Assembly (NCBI RefSeq): GCF_900101495.1
Contig: NZ_FMUS01000034.1
Location: forward strand, 1 to 51,269
Direction of reading: 5' to 3'
Length of the DNA stretch: 51,269 nt
From: Alkaliphilus peptidifermentans DSM 18978
GTDB lineage: Bacteria > Bacillota > Clostridia > Peptostreptococcales > Natronincolaceae
Below the pieces are notes generated by a model, which had not been told where the DNA came from, did not search any database, and saw only the letters and a program-made list of their open reading frames with translations. Position numbers and translations under genes: made by a program. This document shows positions 18,572-28,492 of this stretch, one piece after another. The number at the start of each line of letters is the position of its first letter. Position 1 is the stretch's first letter.

Positions 18572-20641
18572 TTATTCTTTAGCCGCCTGAGCAGCTTCCA
18601 CTACTTTTTCACTGATATTTTGAGGTACTTCTTCATATCTTACAAATTCCATTGTGAACATACCTCTTGCTTGGGTCATTGAACGAAGGTCATTAGCGTA
18701 CTTAAACATTTCGGATTGTGGCACCTCCGCCATTACCATTTGTTGGCCATTCTGCTGTGGCTCCATTCCAATAATTCGTCCACGTCTTTTGTTTAAATCC
18801 CCCATAACATCACCCATATAGTCATCTGGAACAAATACCTTCACTTGAACTATTGGCTCTAATAGTACAGGTTTTGCCTGCTCAACACCTTTTTTAAAGG
18901 CTAGTGAGGCTGCTATTTTAAATGCCATTTCTGAAGAATCTACATCATGATAAGATCCATCATATAATATAGCTTTAAGGTTAACCACTGGGTACCCGGC
19001 TAAAGCTCCCGATTCTAAGCATTCTCTTATTCCCTTTTCAACTGCTGGTATATATGACTTTGGTACCGAACCACCAAAAATTTGCTCTTCAAACTCAAAT
19101 TCCTTATCAGAAGGCTCAAATCGCATTTTTACATCTCCATATTGTCCGTGTCCGCCAGATTGCTTTTTATGTTTTCCTTGAACGTCCGACTTTCCTCTTA
19201 TCGTTTCTCTATATGGTACTCTTACGTCACTTAATTCTACATCTGTACCGAACTTATTTTTTAGCTTACTGGTAATTACTTTAATATGAAGTTCACCCTG
19301 CCCTTTGATAATCGTTTGCTTAGTTTCCTTATTTCTTTCATATGCAAAGGATGGATCTTCTTCAACAAGCTTATTAAGGCCAGCACTTATTTTTTCTTCA
19401 TCCCCCTTAGCCTTTGGCTCTACAGCTAAATATAGCTGTGGCTCGATAAACTCAATACCACTATAGACTATAGGCTTATTAATGTCGCATAGGGTATCTC
19501 CAGTATTTGTATGCTGTAACTTTGCAACAGCAGCTATATCACCAGCTAACACTTCCCCTACTTCTATCTGATTTTTGCCTCTTAATAGGAAAGGATTACC
19601 GAGTCTTTCTTTTTCATCTTTATTGGCATTTAACACTTCCATGTCAGAGGTAAGTTTGCCGGATATAATCTTTAATAAGGATATTTTACCAACATAGGGG
19701 TCGACAATTGTTTTAAACACCTGTGCAGAGAAAGGTTGATTTGGCTCAAATGTCCTTTCTTCTTCTTTATTATTATTTGGATTTAATCCCTTTTTAGCTG
19801 GCATATCCTTAGGTGAAGGTGAGTAGTCAATAATCATATCCATTAGGGTATGAATACCTATGTTTTTGTTTGCACAGCCGCATATTACTGGTACAATTTC
19901 TCCTGCAATAATACCTTTTCTTAATCCGTCTAATATTTCCTTCTCGGTGAATTCCTCACCTGAGAAATATTTCTCCATAAGCGCTTCATCACTTTCAGCC
20001 ACAGACTCCATCAATAGCTCCCTCATTGAATCGGCTTGATCCTTTAGCTCATCTGGAATTGGCTTTTCGATACAATCTTTTCCAGTATATTCTCTTGCCA
20101 TCATTTTTGCTATGTTAACATTTCCCTTAAAGCCTTCCTTTTCTCCTACAGGAATCTGGAAGGGTGCAATTTTTTTACCAAACATCTCTCTTAAGTCATT
20201 AAGTACCTTCTCAAAATCGGCATTTTCTCTATCCATTTTATTAATAAATATAAATGTTGGTATTTTTTTATCCATAGCATAGGCCCATGCCTTTTCAGTA
20301 CCAACCTCAATACCACTGGTTGCATCGACAGATATGATCATTCCACCGGCAACTTTTATTGCACTCTGTACTTCACCAATGAAGTCAAAATATCCAGGGG
20401 TGTCTAGAAAATTAATTTTATATCCATTCCACTCAACAGGAATAATTGATGTACTGATAGAAATCTTTCGTGCAATTTCCTCTTTATCAAAATCAGAAAC
20501 TGTGTTTCCATCCTCAGTTTTTCCCATTCTATTTGTTACCTTTGTTGTATAAAGTGCCGCTTCTGTTATTGCTGTTTTACCGCTTCCACCATGGCCTAAT
20601 AGTGCAATGTTTCTAATTCCATCAGCTTCGTATTTTTTCAT
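18572..20641 (-). CDS. EF-G-like translational GTPase paralogue (FusA2 type)
   Basis: 689 residues with the five-domain EF-G layout. The P-loop is LGHGGSGKTAITE instead of AHIDAGKTTTTE. Switch II reads DTPGYFDF, so the catalytic His of canonical EF-G (DTPGHVDF) is Tyr. NKMD is normal, and domain IV has SGGHGQYGDVKMRFEP. This is the EF-G-like subfamily present beside the true FusA in many bacteria, with no settled function. GGGGGAAAAG precedes the start. The gene stands alone, divergent from hisC, and is not in a str operon. Confidence 0.92.
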   Translation of the reverse strand: MKKYEADGIRNIALLGHGGSGKTAITEAALYTTKVTNRMGKTEDGNTVSDFDKEEIARKISISTSIIPVEWNGYKINFLDTPGYFDFIGEVQSAIKVAGGMIISVDATSGIEVGTEKAWAYAMDKKIPTFIFINKMDRENADFEKVLNDLREMFGKKIAPFQIPVGEKEGFKGNVNIAKMMAREYTGKDCIEKPIPDELKDQADSMRELLMESVAESDEALMEKYFSGEEFTEKEILDGLRKGIIAGEIVPVICGCANKNIGIHTLMDMIIDYSPSPKDMPAKKGLNPNNNKEEERTFEPNQPFSAQVFKTIVDPYVGKISLLKIISGKLTSDMEVLNANKDEKERLGNPFLLRGKNQIEVGEVLAGDIAAVAKLQHTNTGDTLCDINKPIVYSGIEFIEPQLYLAVEPKAKGDEEKISAGLNKLVEEDPSFAYERNKETKQTIIKGQGELHIKVITSKLKNKFGTDVELSDVRVPYRETIRGKSDVQGKHKKQSGGHGQYGDVKMRFEPSDKEFEFEEQIFGGSVPKSYIPAVEKGIRECLESGALAGYPVVNLKAILYDGSYHDVDSSEMAFKIAASLAFKKGVEQAKPVLLEPIVQVKVFVPDDYMGDVMGDLNKRRGRIIGMEPQQNGQQMVMAEVPQSEMFKYANDLRSMTQARGMFTMEFVRYEEVPQNISEKVVEAAQAAKE

Positions 20642-20982
20642 TACTTTTCCCCCTCATACTGTAAAGTAAGAATTTTTTGATTACATACAATATTCTATAT
20701 GTTTTCATAAATCCCTCTTTAGTTTATAAATTTTTTATGAATAAACTCTTTTATATTGATACGTATATTAGACTATTTTTTCTTGAATATTATCTGCTAT
20801 TTATACCAAAATTAAACATTTTTTTATAAAAGCCTTAATCTTCTTTTTTATAATTATGGTATATTTAAAATATTATTCCTTAAAATATTAAGATATATAT
20901 TATGTCCCATTCGCAAAACTGATGTGCTATAATAGATTTGTAAAGTTTAAAATTTTTGTGTAAATGGAGGAGGATTTATTAA
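20642..20982. other. Divergent intergenic region, EF-G-like gene / hisC
   Basis: A 341-bp very AT-rich stretch without coding frames. On the plus strand TGCTATAAT (an extended -10, TATAAT at 20928-20933) serves hisC, and GGAGGAGG follows about 33 bases later. No clear promoter for the minus-strand gene could be picked and no riboswitch-like fold is evident. Confidence 0.6.
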
Positions 20983-22062
20983 ATGACTTTAAAATTTAGA
21001 CCAGAAATAAAGGATTTGGTACCCTATAAACCAGGGAAACCTATTGAAGATGTAAAAAAAGAGTATGGCTTAACGGAGGTTATTAAGCTAGCTTCTAATG
21101 AGAATCCTCTTGGCTCATCACCTAAGGCTAAAGAAGCAGTAGTAAAATCTGTTGAGGAATTACACCTTTATCCAGATGGTAATAGTACTGACTTAAAAGA
21201 AGCGATTGCAAATTTTTTCGGCGTTAAAGCTACGCAGGTGCTTCCAAGCAGTGGTTCTGATGAAATGGTAGACCAAATATCCAAGACCTTCATCAACCAT
21301 GGAGATGAAATCATTATTGCAGATGTTACCTTCCCTAGATATCTATCCACAGCCATTATGATGGGTGGTACTCCTGTAGTTGTACCATTGAAGGATTTTA
21401 CATATGACCTCGAAGGAATGAAGAAGGCAATAACAGAAAAAACTAAGTTGATTTGGCTATGTAATCCAAATAACCCTACAGGTACAATGTTTACTGAAAA
21501 AGAATTATTAGATTTCTTAAATGCTGTTCCTAAAAACATAATTGTTCTATATGATGAAGCCTATAATGAGTATGTTACCCGCGATGATTATCCTAAAAAT
21601 AGTATTCCTTTATTGGATAAATACCCAAATGTTATAATCATGAGGACCTTCTCAAAAATATATGGACTTGCTGCCCTAAGGGTAGGTTACACCATTGCAT
21701 CTGAAGAAATTATTGAAAACATCAATAAAATAAGAGGGCCATTTAACGTAAATACTTCAGCACAAATGGCTGCCATTGCTGCCTTAGAGGATCAAGACTT
21801 CCTTAAGGAAAGCTACCGTGTAAATAAGGAAGGTAAGGAATACTTATATAAAGCATTTGATGATATGGGTATATGGTATGCACCATCTGAAACAAACCAT
21901 ATTTTTCTTGATGCTAAGAAGGATTGCCAAGAGGTCTTTACAGAGCTTCAAAAGAGGGGCATGATAATACGACCTATGTATAAAACCTATATTCGTGTAT
22001 CCATAGGGACTATGGATCAAAACAAGAAATTTATAGAACTACTTAAGGAAGTTTTAGCTTAA
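20983..22062 (+). CDS. hisC: Histidinol-phosphate aminotransferase (class I/II PLP enzyme)
   Basis: 359 residues. It has LASNENPLGSSPKA at the N-terminus, the CNPNNPTGT motif near 160, YDEAY with the PLP Asp near 191, and TFSKIYGLAALRVGY with the Schiff-base Lys at 225: the HisC pattern. It converts imidazole-acetol phosphate to histidinol phosphate, though close relatives accept aromatic or other amino acids. No other his genes are in the window, so the specificity is inferred. It is monocistronic with its own terminator, and GGAGGAGG precedes the start. Confidence 0.88.
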   Translation: MTLKFRPEIKDLVPYKPGKPIEDVKKEYGLTEVIKLASNENPLGSSPKAKEAVVKSVEELHLYPDGNSTDLKEAIANFFGVKATQVLPSSGSDEMVDQISKTFINHGDEIIIADVTFPRYLSTAIMMGGTPVVVPLKDFTYDLEGMKKAITEKTKLIWLCNPNNPTGTMFTEKELLDFLNAVPKNIIVLYDEAYNEYVTRDDYPKNSIPLLDKYPNVIIMRTFSKIYGLAALRVGYTIASEEIIENINKIRGPFNVNTSAQMAAIAALEDQDFLKESYRVNKEGKEYLYKAFDDMGIWYAPSETNHIFLDAKKDCQEVFTELQKRGMIIRPMYKTYIRVSIGTMDQNKKFIELLKEVLA

Positions 22063-22072
22063 TAGTAAATAC

Positions 22073-22099
22073 AAGAAGGCAGAGATGCCTTCTTTTTTT
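22073..22099 (+). terminator. hisC terminator
   Basis: AAGAAGGCA and TGCCTTCTT form a perfect 9-bp stem with a GAGA tetraloop, followed by TTTTT. Confidence 0.92.
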
Positions 22100-22266
22100 C
22101 GTAAAGAACTATGACATGTACTTCATAATATTGTTTGTTTAATATCTAGCAATTACAAAAACTTAAAAAAACATTTTAGACCTTATTCTTTTGATATAAT
22201 ACATTAATAAAGAAGAAACTAAATAATATAAGGATAAAAACCTTCAGAAAATAAGGAGAATGTATA

Positions 22267-23880
22267 ATGTCAACTTTTATAATTGGTCATAGAAATCCAG
22301 ACACCGACTCCGTGGCTTCTGCCATTGGCCTATCTTATCTTAAAAATCAGCTAATGGAAGATACCATACCCTGTGTTATTGGTAATTTGAATAAAGAGTC
22401 GGAGTTTGTACTAAATTATTTTAACATGCCTAACCCTAAACTAATTGAGGATGTTAAAACCCAGGTGAAGGATTTAAAGCATGATGTAATAGAGGGACTT
22501 CCACCAAGTTCATCGATTCTGCATGCCTATAAGCTAATGGAGGAGGAAAAATTAGAAACCCTCCCAATATTAGATGCCAAGGGTAAGCTTTTAGGAATTG
22601 TCAGTATGAAGGATATAGCAATGGGCTTAATTAAGGGAGATTTTTATAGGTTAAATACTTCCCTTCAAAACCTTGTCGATGACTTAAATGGACAGGTCTT
22701 GTCTGGTGGTATTGATGAAATAGAAGGTAACCTTTCAGTGATTGCCTATTATTATAAGACCATCGAAGGTATTTTAAAGAATAATGATATCATCATAGTA
22801 GGAGACCGATATGACATTATAGAATATGCTGTGGAGTCGAAGGTAAAGCTTATCATAATAACTGGAAGTAGTCCTATTCCAGCTAAATATATAGATATGG
22901 CTATAAAAAACAATGTCACCATGCTTTTGGTGCCACATGATACCTATTTTGTAAGTAAAATTGTTAATCAATGTAATTATATTTCTACAATTATGCGTAA
23001 TAAAGACATTATAGAGTTTAATCAAAATGACTATCTAGATGAGGTGAAGGAGGAAATGGGAAGTACCCATTTTAGAAATTATCCTGTTGTTGATGATAGC
23101 AATACTTTTATCGGATTTATTAACCGTAGACATATGATGAATTCTGGTAGAAAAAATGTAATCCTTGTAGATCATAATGAATACTCCCAAAGCGTAAATG
23201 GGTTAAGGGAGGCTGAAATATTGGAAATAATTGATCATCATAAGCTAGGGGATATATCAACATCTATGCCAATTGCCTTCAGAAATAGTCCAGTCGGTAG
23301 TACTTGTACAATTATTTATCAGATGTTTAAGGAGTACAATATTGAGGTACCCTACCCAGTGGCTGGTATTTTGGTTGCTGGTATTATTTCAGATACCTTA
23401 TACTTGAAATCTCCAACCACTACAGAGGTTGATAGGCTGGCTGTAACGGAGTTGAATATGGTACTTAATATGGATTTAGACACATTTGCTATGGATATGT
23501 TTAAGGCGGGTACTTCTTTAGAGGGTGAATCGGTTGAAGAGATCTTTTTTAAAGACTTTAAGGAGTTTAAGCTGGAGAGTTGTAAAATTGGCATAAGCCA
23601 GGTTTTTACTTTGGATATAGATGATGTTCTAAATCGCAAGGAAGAATTTAATAGCTTTATATATAAGGTTTATTCTGATAAAGGCCATGACCTTACTCTG
23701 CTTCTTATTACTGATATATTAAATAAGGGCTCATACCTGTTATATCATTCAAGTAACCAACATCTGGTGCCAATGGCCTTCAATATTCAATCAAAGGAGA
23801 TACCATTTGTAGAGGGGCTAGTCTCGAGGAAAAAGCAGGTGCTTCCTCAGCTTCAAGAGGCACTTTATCAGCTAAGGTGA
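22267..23880 (+). CDS. ppaC: Manganese-dependent (family II) inorganic pyrophosphatase with CBS-DRTGG regulatory insert
   Basis: 537 residues, the length of CBS-PPases. The DHH-type catalytic part starts IIGHRNPDTDSVASAIG (His8, Asp12, Asp14), is interrupted by two CBS motifs around a DRTGG domain (about 70-300), and resumes with ILVDHNE, IIDHHKLGD, GIISDTLYLKSPTTTEVD and a C-terminal DHHA2 domain ending FVEGLVSRKKQVLPQL. The CBS pair binds adenine nucleotides and tunes hydrolysis in studied relatives. A TATAAT lies at 22195-22200 and TAAGGAG precedes the start. It is convergent with the response regulator. Confidence 0.95.
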   Translation: MSTFIIGHRNPDTDSVASAIGLSYLKNQLMEDTIPCVIGNLNKESEFVLNYFNMPNPKLIEDVKTQVKDLKHDVIEGLPPSSSILHAYKLMEEEKLETLPILDAKGKLLGIVSMKDIAMGLIKGDFYRLNTSLQNLVDDLNGQVLSGGIDEIEGNLSVIAYYYKTIEGILKNNDIIIVGDRYDIIEYAVESKVKLIIITGSSPIPAKYIDMAIKNNVTMLLVPHDTYFVSKIVNQCNYISTIMRNKDIIEFNQNDYLDEVKEEMGSTHFRNYPVVDDSNTFIGFINRRHMMNSGRKNVILVDHNEYSQSVNGLREAEILEIIDHHKLGDISTSMPIAFRNSPVGSTCTIIYQMFKEYNIEVPYPVAGILVAGIISDTLYLKSPTTTEVDRLAVTELNMVLNMDLDTFAMDMFKAGTSLEGESVEEIFFKDFKEFKLESCKIGISQVFTLDIDDVLNRKEEFNSFIYKVYSDKGHDLTLLLITDILNKGSYLLYHSSNQHLVPMAFNIQSKEIPFVEGLVSRKKQVLPQLQEALYQLR

Positions 23881-23905
23881 AGGACGTCATTCAACAATGG
23901 CTCCT

Positions 23906-24532
23906 TTACTCAATGTTCTTTATATAAAAAATTGCCAGCTGTGTTCGATCTCTTAATCTCAGCTTTTCAAGAAGATTTGTAACGTAATTTCTGGCGGTGC
24001 CTTCACTTAAATATAATTTAGCTGCTATTTCTCTATTGGATAATCCTTCACCTACAAGCTTCATTATTTCCATTTCTCGCTCTGTGAAGTCCCCCTTACA
24101 TGCTTGCTTTGGTTTTTCATTGCTAATAATGGTTTTTAGGGTAGTGGCTACCTCCTTTTCAAATACTACATTGCCCTTCATTACCATTTTTAAGCTTTCT
24201 ATTATACTATCGGAGGACTGGCTTTTTAAAATATATCCTTCAGCACCATTCTTCAATGCTTCTTTTATATATTCATCATCCATAAAGGTTGTTAAAATTA
24301 TAATTTTTATATTATTATAACGATTTTTAATTTCCTTAGTTGCCAGAACTCCATCCATTACTGGCATTCTGATGTCCATTAAAATAAGATCTACATTATT
24401 ATCGCTACAAATATTTAATGCTTCTTGTCCATTGGAAGCAACTGCTACAACATGGAAATCTTCTTCAAGCTCTAGAATTATTTTCAGACTGTCTCTGATT
24501 AAAGCATCGTCATCAACAATTAACACCTTCAA
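23906..24532 (-). CDS. NarL/LuxR-type response regulator
   Basis: A receiver domain (LKVLIVDDDALIRDS, phospho-acceptor Asp in LILMDIRMPVMDG near residue 53, Lys in YILKSQSSD) is followed by a LuxR-type HTH (LTEREMEIMKLVGEGLSNREIAAKLYLSEGTARNYVTNLLEKL; here FTEREME). The frame opens at GTG 24541, but the GGAGGTG ribosome site overlaps that codon. TTG at 24532 is better placed and gives 208 residues. It overlaps the end of the kinase gene by about 20 bases. It probably controls the exporter operon on its right. Confidence 0.93.
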   Translation of the reverse strand: MKVLIVDDDALIRDSLKIILELEEDFHVVAVASNGQEALNICSDNNVDLILMDIRMPVMDGVLATKEIKNRYNNIKIIILTTFMDDEYIKEALKNGAEGYILKSQSSDSIIESLKMVMKGNVVFEKEVATTLKTIISNEKPKQACKGDFTEREMEIMKLVGEGLSNREIAAKLYLSEGTARNYVTNLLEKLRLRDRTQLAIFYIKNIE

Positions 24533-25607
24533 AGATTTCACCTCCCATTTCTACTGGTATTACACATACTATCATAAATCCATCTTGTCCATTAATGGAG
24601 ATACTACCTCCTACGTTTTTAATTCTATCTCGCATACCACCAAGCCCCATGTTTTCTTTGATTTTACTACAACCAACACCATTATCCTTTATCAATAACC
24701 TTGTATACATATCATTGGTTTCTATAGTAATATTCACCTTTGTCGCCTTAGAGTGCTTTGTAATGTTAGTAAGAGACTCCTTGATATTTGAAGCAATAAT
24801 TTCCATATGACTTGAGGGTAGTTTATTAAAGTCACCTGAAAATCTGATATCAACTGGACAATATTGAAAATGATTTATTATACTCTCTATATATTCAATA
24901 CCAATATTATCTTTAGGCTTTATATTATGTACTGTTTCCCTTAAATGCACTAGAGTCTCTGCTAGGCCACCAACTGACTTCTTCAATAGATCTAGAGCTT
25001 TCTCATTATTTTTGTTAAATAATTTTTCAGTAGCCTGTAGCTGCAGTAATATGCCAGCAATATTATGACCTATACTGTCATGAATCTCCCTTGCAATCCT
25101 ATTTCTTTCTTTTATCTCTGTTAAGTGGGCTATATCTTTACTTGACTCCAGTAGCTTTATCCGTGTTTGATCAAGCTCGTATCTAGCCTTTCTTTCCATA
25201 TCAAAGGATTGCTTTAAAATCTTCTCCTTCTCCCATAAGCCATGACTGATATATGAGAAAAAACAGCTTAAAAAAATAAGAAAGAGGAAATTAATCATGC
25301 TATCTAAGGTTAAGTTTAAGTATCCAATTAGTAAAATAGGTACAATTCCAATATAGAAGCCCATTTCAATTAAGTCGAAGGCTATAATACCGAATAAAAA
25401 AACAAATGTAGTATTATATCCTATAGCAATGTATATAAGGATGGCTTCCATTGCTACTAGCCAAATTGAGTTGAAATACTTTACTCTAAATATACTTGAA
25501 GCTAGGAACAGGAGAAGAAAAATCAGTTCAGCAATTGAAATAGAGCTACTTAAAAGCAATTGTATTAATACAAAGGTTAAAAAGCTGATTTTAAAAAGTA
25601 TTTTCAT
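24513..25607 (-). CDS. Membrane sensor histidine kinase, HisKA_3 type (DesK/LiaS-like)
   Basis: 364 residues. Five to six hydrophobic segments fill residues 1-120 with almost no extracellular loop, which suggests sensing within the membrane. The dimerisation helix contains ERNRIAREIHDSIGHNIAG with the phospho-His at 176. The ATPase domain shows NIKESLTNITKHSKA and KDNGVGCSKIKENMGLGGMRDRI. Partner of the overlapping response regulator gene. Confidence 0.93.
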   Translation of the reverse strand: MKILFKISFLTFVLIQLLLSSSISIAELIFLLLFLASSIFRVKYFNSIWLVAMEAILIYIAIGYNTTFVFLFGIIAFDLIEMGFYIGIVPILLIGYLNLTLDSMINFLFLIFLSCFFSYISHGLWEKEKILKQSFDMERKARYELDQTRIKLLESSKDIAHLTEIKERNRIAREIHDSIGHNIAGILLQLQATEKLFNKNNEKALDLLKKSVGGLAETLVHLRETVHNIKPKDNIGIEYIESIINHFQYCPVDIRFSGDFNKLPSSHMEIIASNIKESLTNITKHSKATKVNITIETNDMYTRLLIKDNGVGCSKIKENMGLGGMRDRIKNVGGSISINGQDGFMIVCVIPVEMGGEIFEGVNC

Positions 25608-25688
25608 GGTCTTCTCACCATCCTACCTTATTATAGAAATTATACTCTTATCATTACTCCTCAAGCTGAATATTTTCAAAAGTAAATA

Positions 25689-26075
25689 TTAAATATTTGC
25701 ATTATTTTTATCTTTACATTGTATAAACTTAGTTAGTCCGAAAGAAATTATTATCCATACTACTGTGTAATTTAAGAAAATATCTCTATAGGCATTAGGA
25801 TGTAGTTCTATAAACAACCCATTAACCCAAACTAAAGAAAATACAGCAGTCATAGTAATTATATAATGTATTATATGTACCAAATACAGAGGTTTTTTAT
25901 TAAACCAATCATAAACGTACAACGATCCTATTGCTATAGCTGTTATTATAAATCTCATTATTAAGTGTGTATGAGTATCATAAAGGCGTCCATTTGCAAT
26001 GCTATATATGCTACTTATTAATGTTAATACAGTAAAGGTTATCCCTATAGCTCTTATTTTATCTTTTATAACCAA
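25689..26075 (-). CDS. Small four-helix membrane protein (DUF6608-like)
   Basis: 128 residues from a TTG start placed 8 bases after AAGGAGGT. Four hydrophobic segments are separated by short loops. The conserved-looking parts are ANGRLYDTHTHLIMRF and ELHPNAYRDIFLNYTVVWI. I recall this signature from a clostridial membrane family (possibly DUF6608) found near ABC exporters and two-component systems, but cannot confirm the number. It sits between the exporter and the sensor kinase and may modulate either. Confidence 0.75.
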   Translation of the reverse strand: MVIKDKIRAIGITFTVLTLISSIYSIANGRLYDTHTHLIMRFIITAIAIGSLYVYDWFNKKPLYLVHIIHYIITMTAVFSLVWVNGLFIELHPNAYRDIFLNYTVVWIIISFGLTKFIQCKDKNNANI

Positions 26076-26110
26076 TTTGTTACCTCCTTTTTTAAATGGC
26101 TAAATGAAAA

Positions 26111-26166
26111 TGTCCTATAGACATTTACCTTGTTGAAAATTCCAACAATATACAGACTGTAGGACA
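26111..26166 (-). terminator. Two-level hairpin between exporter and sensor genes
   Basis: The outer arms TGTCCTATAG (26111-26120) and CTGTAGGACA (26157-26166) pair with one G-T. An inner stem TTGTTG/CAACAA (26130-26148) folds within. On the minus strand the outer stem is followed by TTTTCATTT. It probably terminates the ABC operon, but as it precedes the small membrane protein it could also be a leader structure. Confidence 0.55.
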
Positions 26167-26239
26167 CTCTACCTATAACTATTATACTATATAATGAATA
26201 TTATAAATAAATAATTGGTTAAATAGTTAATTTTTTTGA

Positions 26240-27343
26240 CTAATCGGCAATTTCTGATTTTTTCCACGTTCCTAATAGGAAGAAAACTAGACTGAATAAC
26301 AAAAGTATACCTAATTCAGTAGTAATTGCTCTAATGGATTTACCAAACAGAATTTTTTCAAGACTAATAAGTACCCATGTAGTTGGTACAAGATTAGAAA
26401 TCTTTATCAACAATTCTGGCATCATGCTCCTTGGCCAAAAGCTTCCCCCCAACATAACCATTGGCATAATCAATAATGGAGATAGTGAGGAAATTTGCCT
26501 GGAATTCTTAGATAGACTTGTCAATGCTATGGCAAAGGCTATACAAACAACTGAAAATACAAATAAAACTATTAATATATTAATGAGGGATGGACCCATA
26601 TTCATTTTAAAAAGGTATTTCATTAAAAGAAACACTGAGATTATTTGTAACTGTAATAGGAATAAAAAGCTAATGATATTTTGAAACATATAACTCTTAA
26701 GCTTAACTGGTGCAGATATTATTCTATAAAAGGTTTTATTCTCTCTGTCCTCCATAATTATACTGGCTGCTGATGTTGAAAAAAACATCATACTCATAAC
26801 AAGGAACCCCATACCTGCTAGCGTTGTACCCGCTGACTTATCTACATCATAAAGGATCTCTGAGACAATAAATGAACCATCTAAATAATCATTAATTCCC
26901 CTTTTAAAAGTATTATAGTCTCCTCCTGATGATGCTGCAATATGCTTTGCTGATGCTAAAAAATTTTCTATATATATCATAACAGGAACAGTAACATCTG
27001 TTTCATTAATACTATAACCCTCTATTTGGGGGTTTTTCATGTCAATAGTATCCTTAGTAAATCCCGCTGGTATTACAAGCCCTAAATGTATTTTTCCACT
27101 TAATAATTGATCTTGTATCTCTTCTTTATTTATAAATTTGATGGTACCTTTGTTGTTCAAGCTATCTATAAAGCTTTGTGTTAATTCTGTATTGTCATTG
27201 TCAACAATACCAATTGCCATATTAAATTGCACACCAAAAACCATCATCATTAATGTAATAAATCCGATTGGCACCAACAGCATTGTTATTACTTGGCCTT
27301 TATCCTTTAATATTCTCTTTATAGTATAAAAGAAAACTGTCAT
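26240..27343 (-). CDS. ABC-2 type exporter permease (second)
   Basis: 367 residues from ATG at 27343, which overlaps the upstream stop as ATGA and follows GGAAGGAGG; a longer frame from 27403 is less likely. One N-terminal membrane helix, an extracytoplasmic domain (about 50-170, with GIVDNDNTELTQSFIDSL), then five or so helices including SFWPRSMMPELLIKISNLVPTTWV, the typical end of YhaP/DrrB-like permeases. It presumably forms a heterodimer with the preceding permease. Confidence 0.88.
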   Translation of the reverse strand: MTVFFYTIKRILKDKGQVITMLLVPIGFITLMMMVFGVQFNMAIGIVDNDNTELTQSFIDSLNNKGTIKFINKEEIQDQLLSGKIHLGLVIPAGFTKDTIDMKNPQIEGYSINETDVTVPVMIYIENFLASAKHIAASSGGDYNTFKRGINDYLDGSFIVSEILYDVDKSAGTTLAGMGFLVMSMMFFSTSAASIIMEDRENKTFYRIISAPVKLKSYMFQNIISFLFLLQLQIISVFLLMKYLFKMNMGPSLINILIVLFVFSVVCIAFAIALTSLSKNSRQISSLSPLLIMPMVMLGGSFWPRSMMPELLIKISNLVPTTWVLISLEKILFGKSIRAITTELGILLLFSLVFFLLGTWKKSEIAD

Positions 27344-28479
27344 TGTATCTGCCTCCTTCCTGCAATAGCTGAGGCCATAAAGGTAAATAACCCCATACCC
27401 CATATAATCATAATGAATAATTGTGTTTCCCCAGATCCACCTTCAAAAACTTGATTAAAGATAGCTCTTTGAGCAAGGTAATTTGGTGATAAAAACTTTA
27501 TTTTGTCTAGCATACCGCCTATATTATCAATAGGTATATAACCACCTGCAATAAATGTGAAGAAGGGTACAAGTATATTCATTATAGACGATGCCTTCCG
27601 TCTGCTGGAGCATACCATACAAAGCATTACTCCGATACCTGTTGAAAGCATCGTTAGGGAAAAGCATATAAACAATACTAGCCATAAATTGTTTCCCCAG
27701 TTTACATTAAATACATACCTTGTAAAGAGTATTAGCATTAATGACTGTGTAAACAATGTAATTACAACTCCCAGAGTTTTTCCAACATACATTTCATAAG
27801 CTTTAGTAGGCGAAGCCTTAATTCTTCCACCAATACTATCAAAGTAGTCCTTACCGATTTCATGTATTCCATAGCTGGCTCCATACATAATAGTCATTGC
27901 CAGCATTGTTACACTATAGTAGTCCATTGCAGTTGGTACCCTACCCGATGAGCTAATGGGCCTTCTATTTATACTTTTTTCTCTAATAAATTGTGAATTA
28001 AAACTACCTAAGCTTGCTGTAGCTTCAATAGCATTCGCTGCATTTACAAAGCCTTCTACTACACTATTTACTATAATTGCTCCAAAGCTACTATAATTAC
28101 TCCTAATAACTTTAATGTCGCCTTTTTCATTTTTTTGTAAGCCTTCAGTATATGCTTCATCTATGAATATCATTGCTGCTACTTCTCTAGTCTTTATCAT
28201 TTCTAATCCTTCGTCATAGGTATTAACATATTTTACTATTAATAGATCTTCAATCTCTTCTAGCTTTAAAAAGCCATCAAAGCTTTCTGAGGCAGTCCCT
28301 GCGTCTAAGTTTAGGTATGCAACATTTGTTTTACCGATGGTGGAAGGATTAAACATTGTTGAAAGAGCTGTACCCAAAATCAATATCAATACTATAGGAA
28401 ACAGTAGCATTTGTATTAGGCCCCTCTTATCTCTTATAAATCTTACCATTGTATAATATAAAATATAAATAATATTCAC
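27340..28479 (-). CDS. ABC-2 type exporter permease (first)
   Basis: 379 residues from a GTG start 8 bases after AAGGAGG. The topology is as in its neighbour: an N-terminal helix (LLFPIVLILILGTALSTMF), a soluble loop with NVAYLNLDAG, then five C-terminal helices containing SRRKASSIMNILVPFFTFIAGGYIPI. Translationally coupled to the second permease, and 13 bp after the ATPase gene. Substrate unknown: peptide, lipid or drug export are all possible for this class. Confidence 0.88.
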   Translation of the reverse strand: MNIIYILYYTMVRFIRDKRGLIQMLLFPIVLILILGTALSTMFNPSTIGKTNVAYLNLDAGTASESFDGFLKLEEIEDLLIVKYVNTYDEGLEMIKTREVAAMIFIDEAYTEGLQKNEKGDIKVIRSNYSSFGAIIVNSVVEGFVNAANAIEATASLGSFNSQFIREKSINRRPISSSGRVPTAMDYYSVTMLAMTIMYGASYGIHEIGKDYFDSIGGRIKASPTKAYEMYVGKTLGVVITLFTQSLMLILFTRYVFNVNWGNNLWLVLFICFSLTMLSTGIGVMLCMVCSSRRKASSIMNILVPFFTFIAGGYIPIDNIGGMLDKIKFLSPNYLAQRAIFNQVFEGGSGETQLFIMIIWGMGLFTFMASAIAGRRQIQ

Positions 28480-28492
28480 ACCAATTGCCTCC

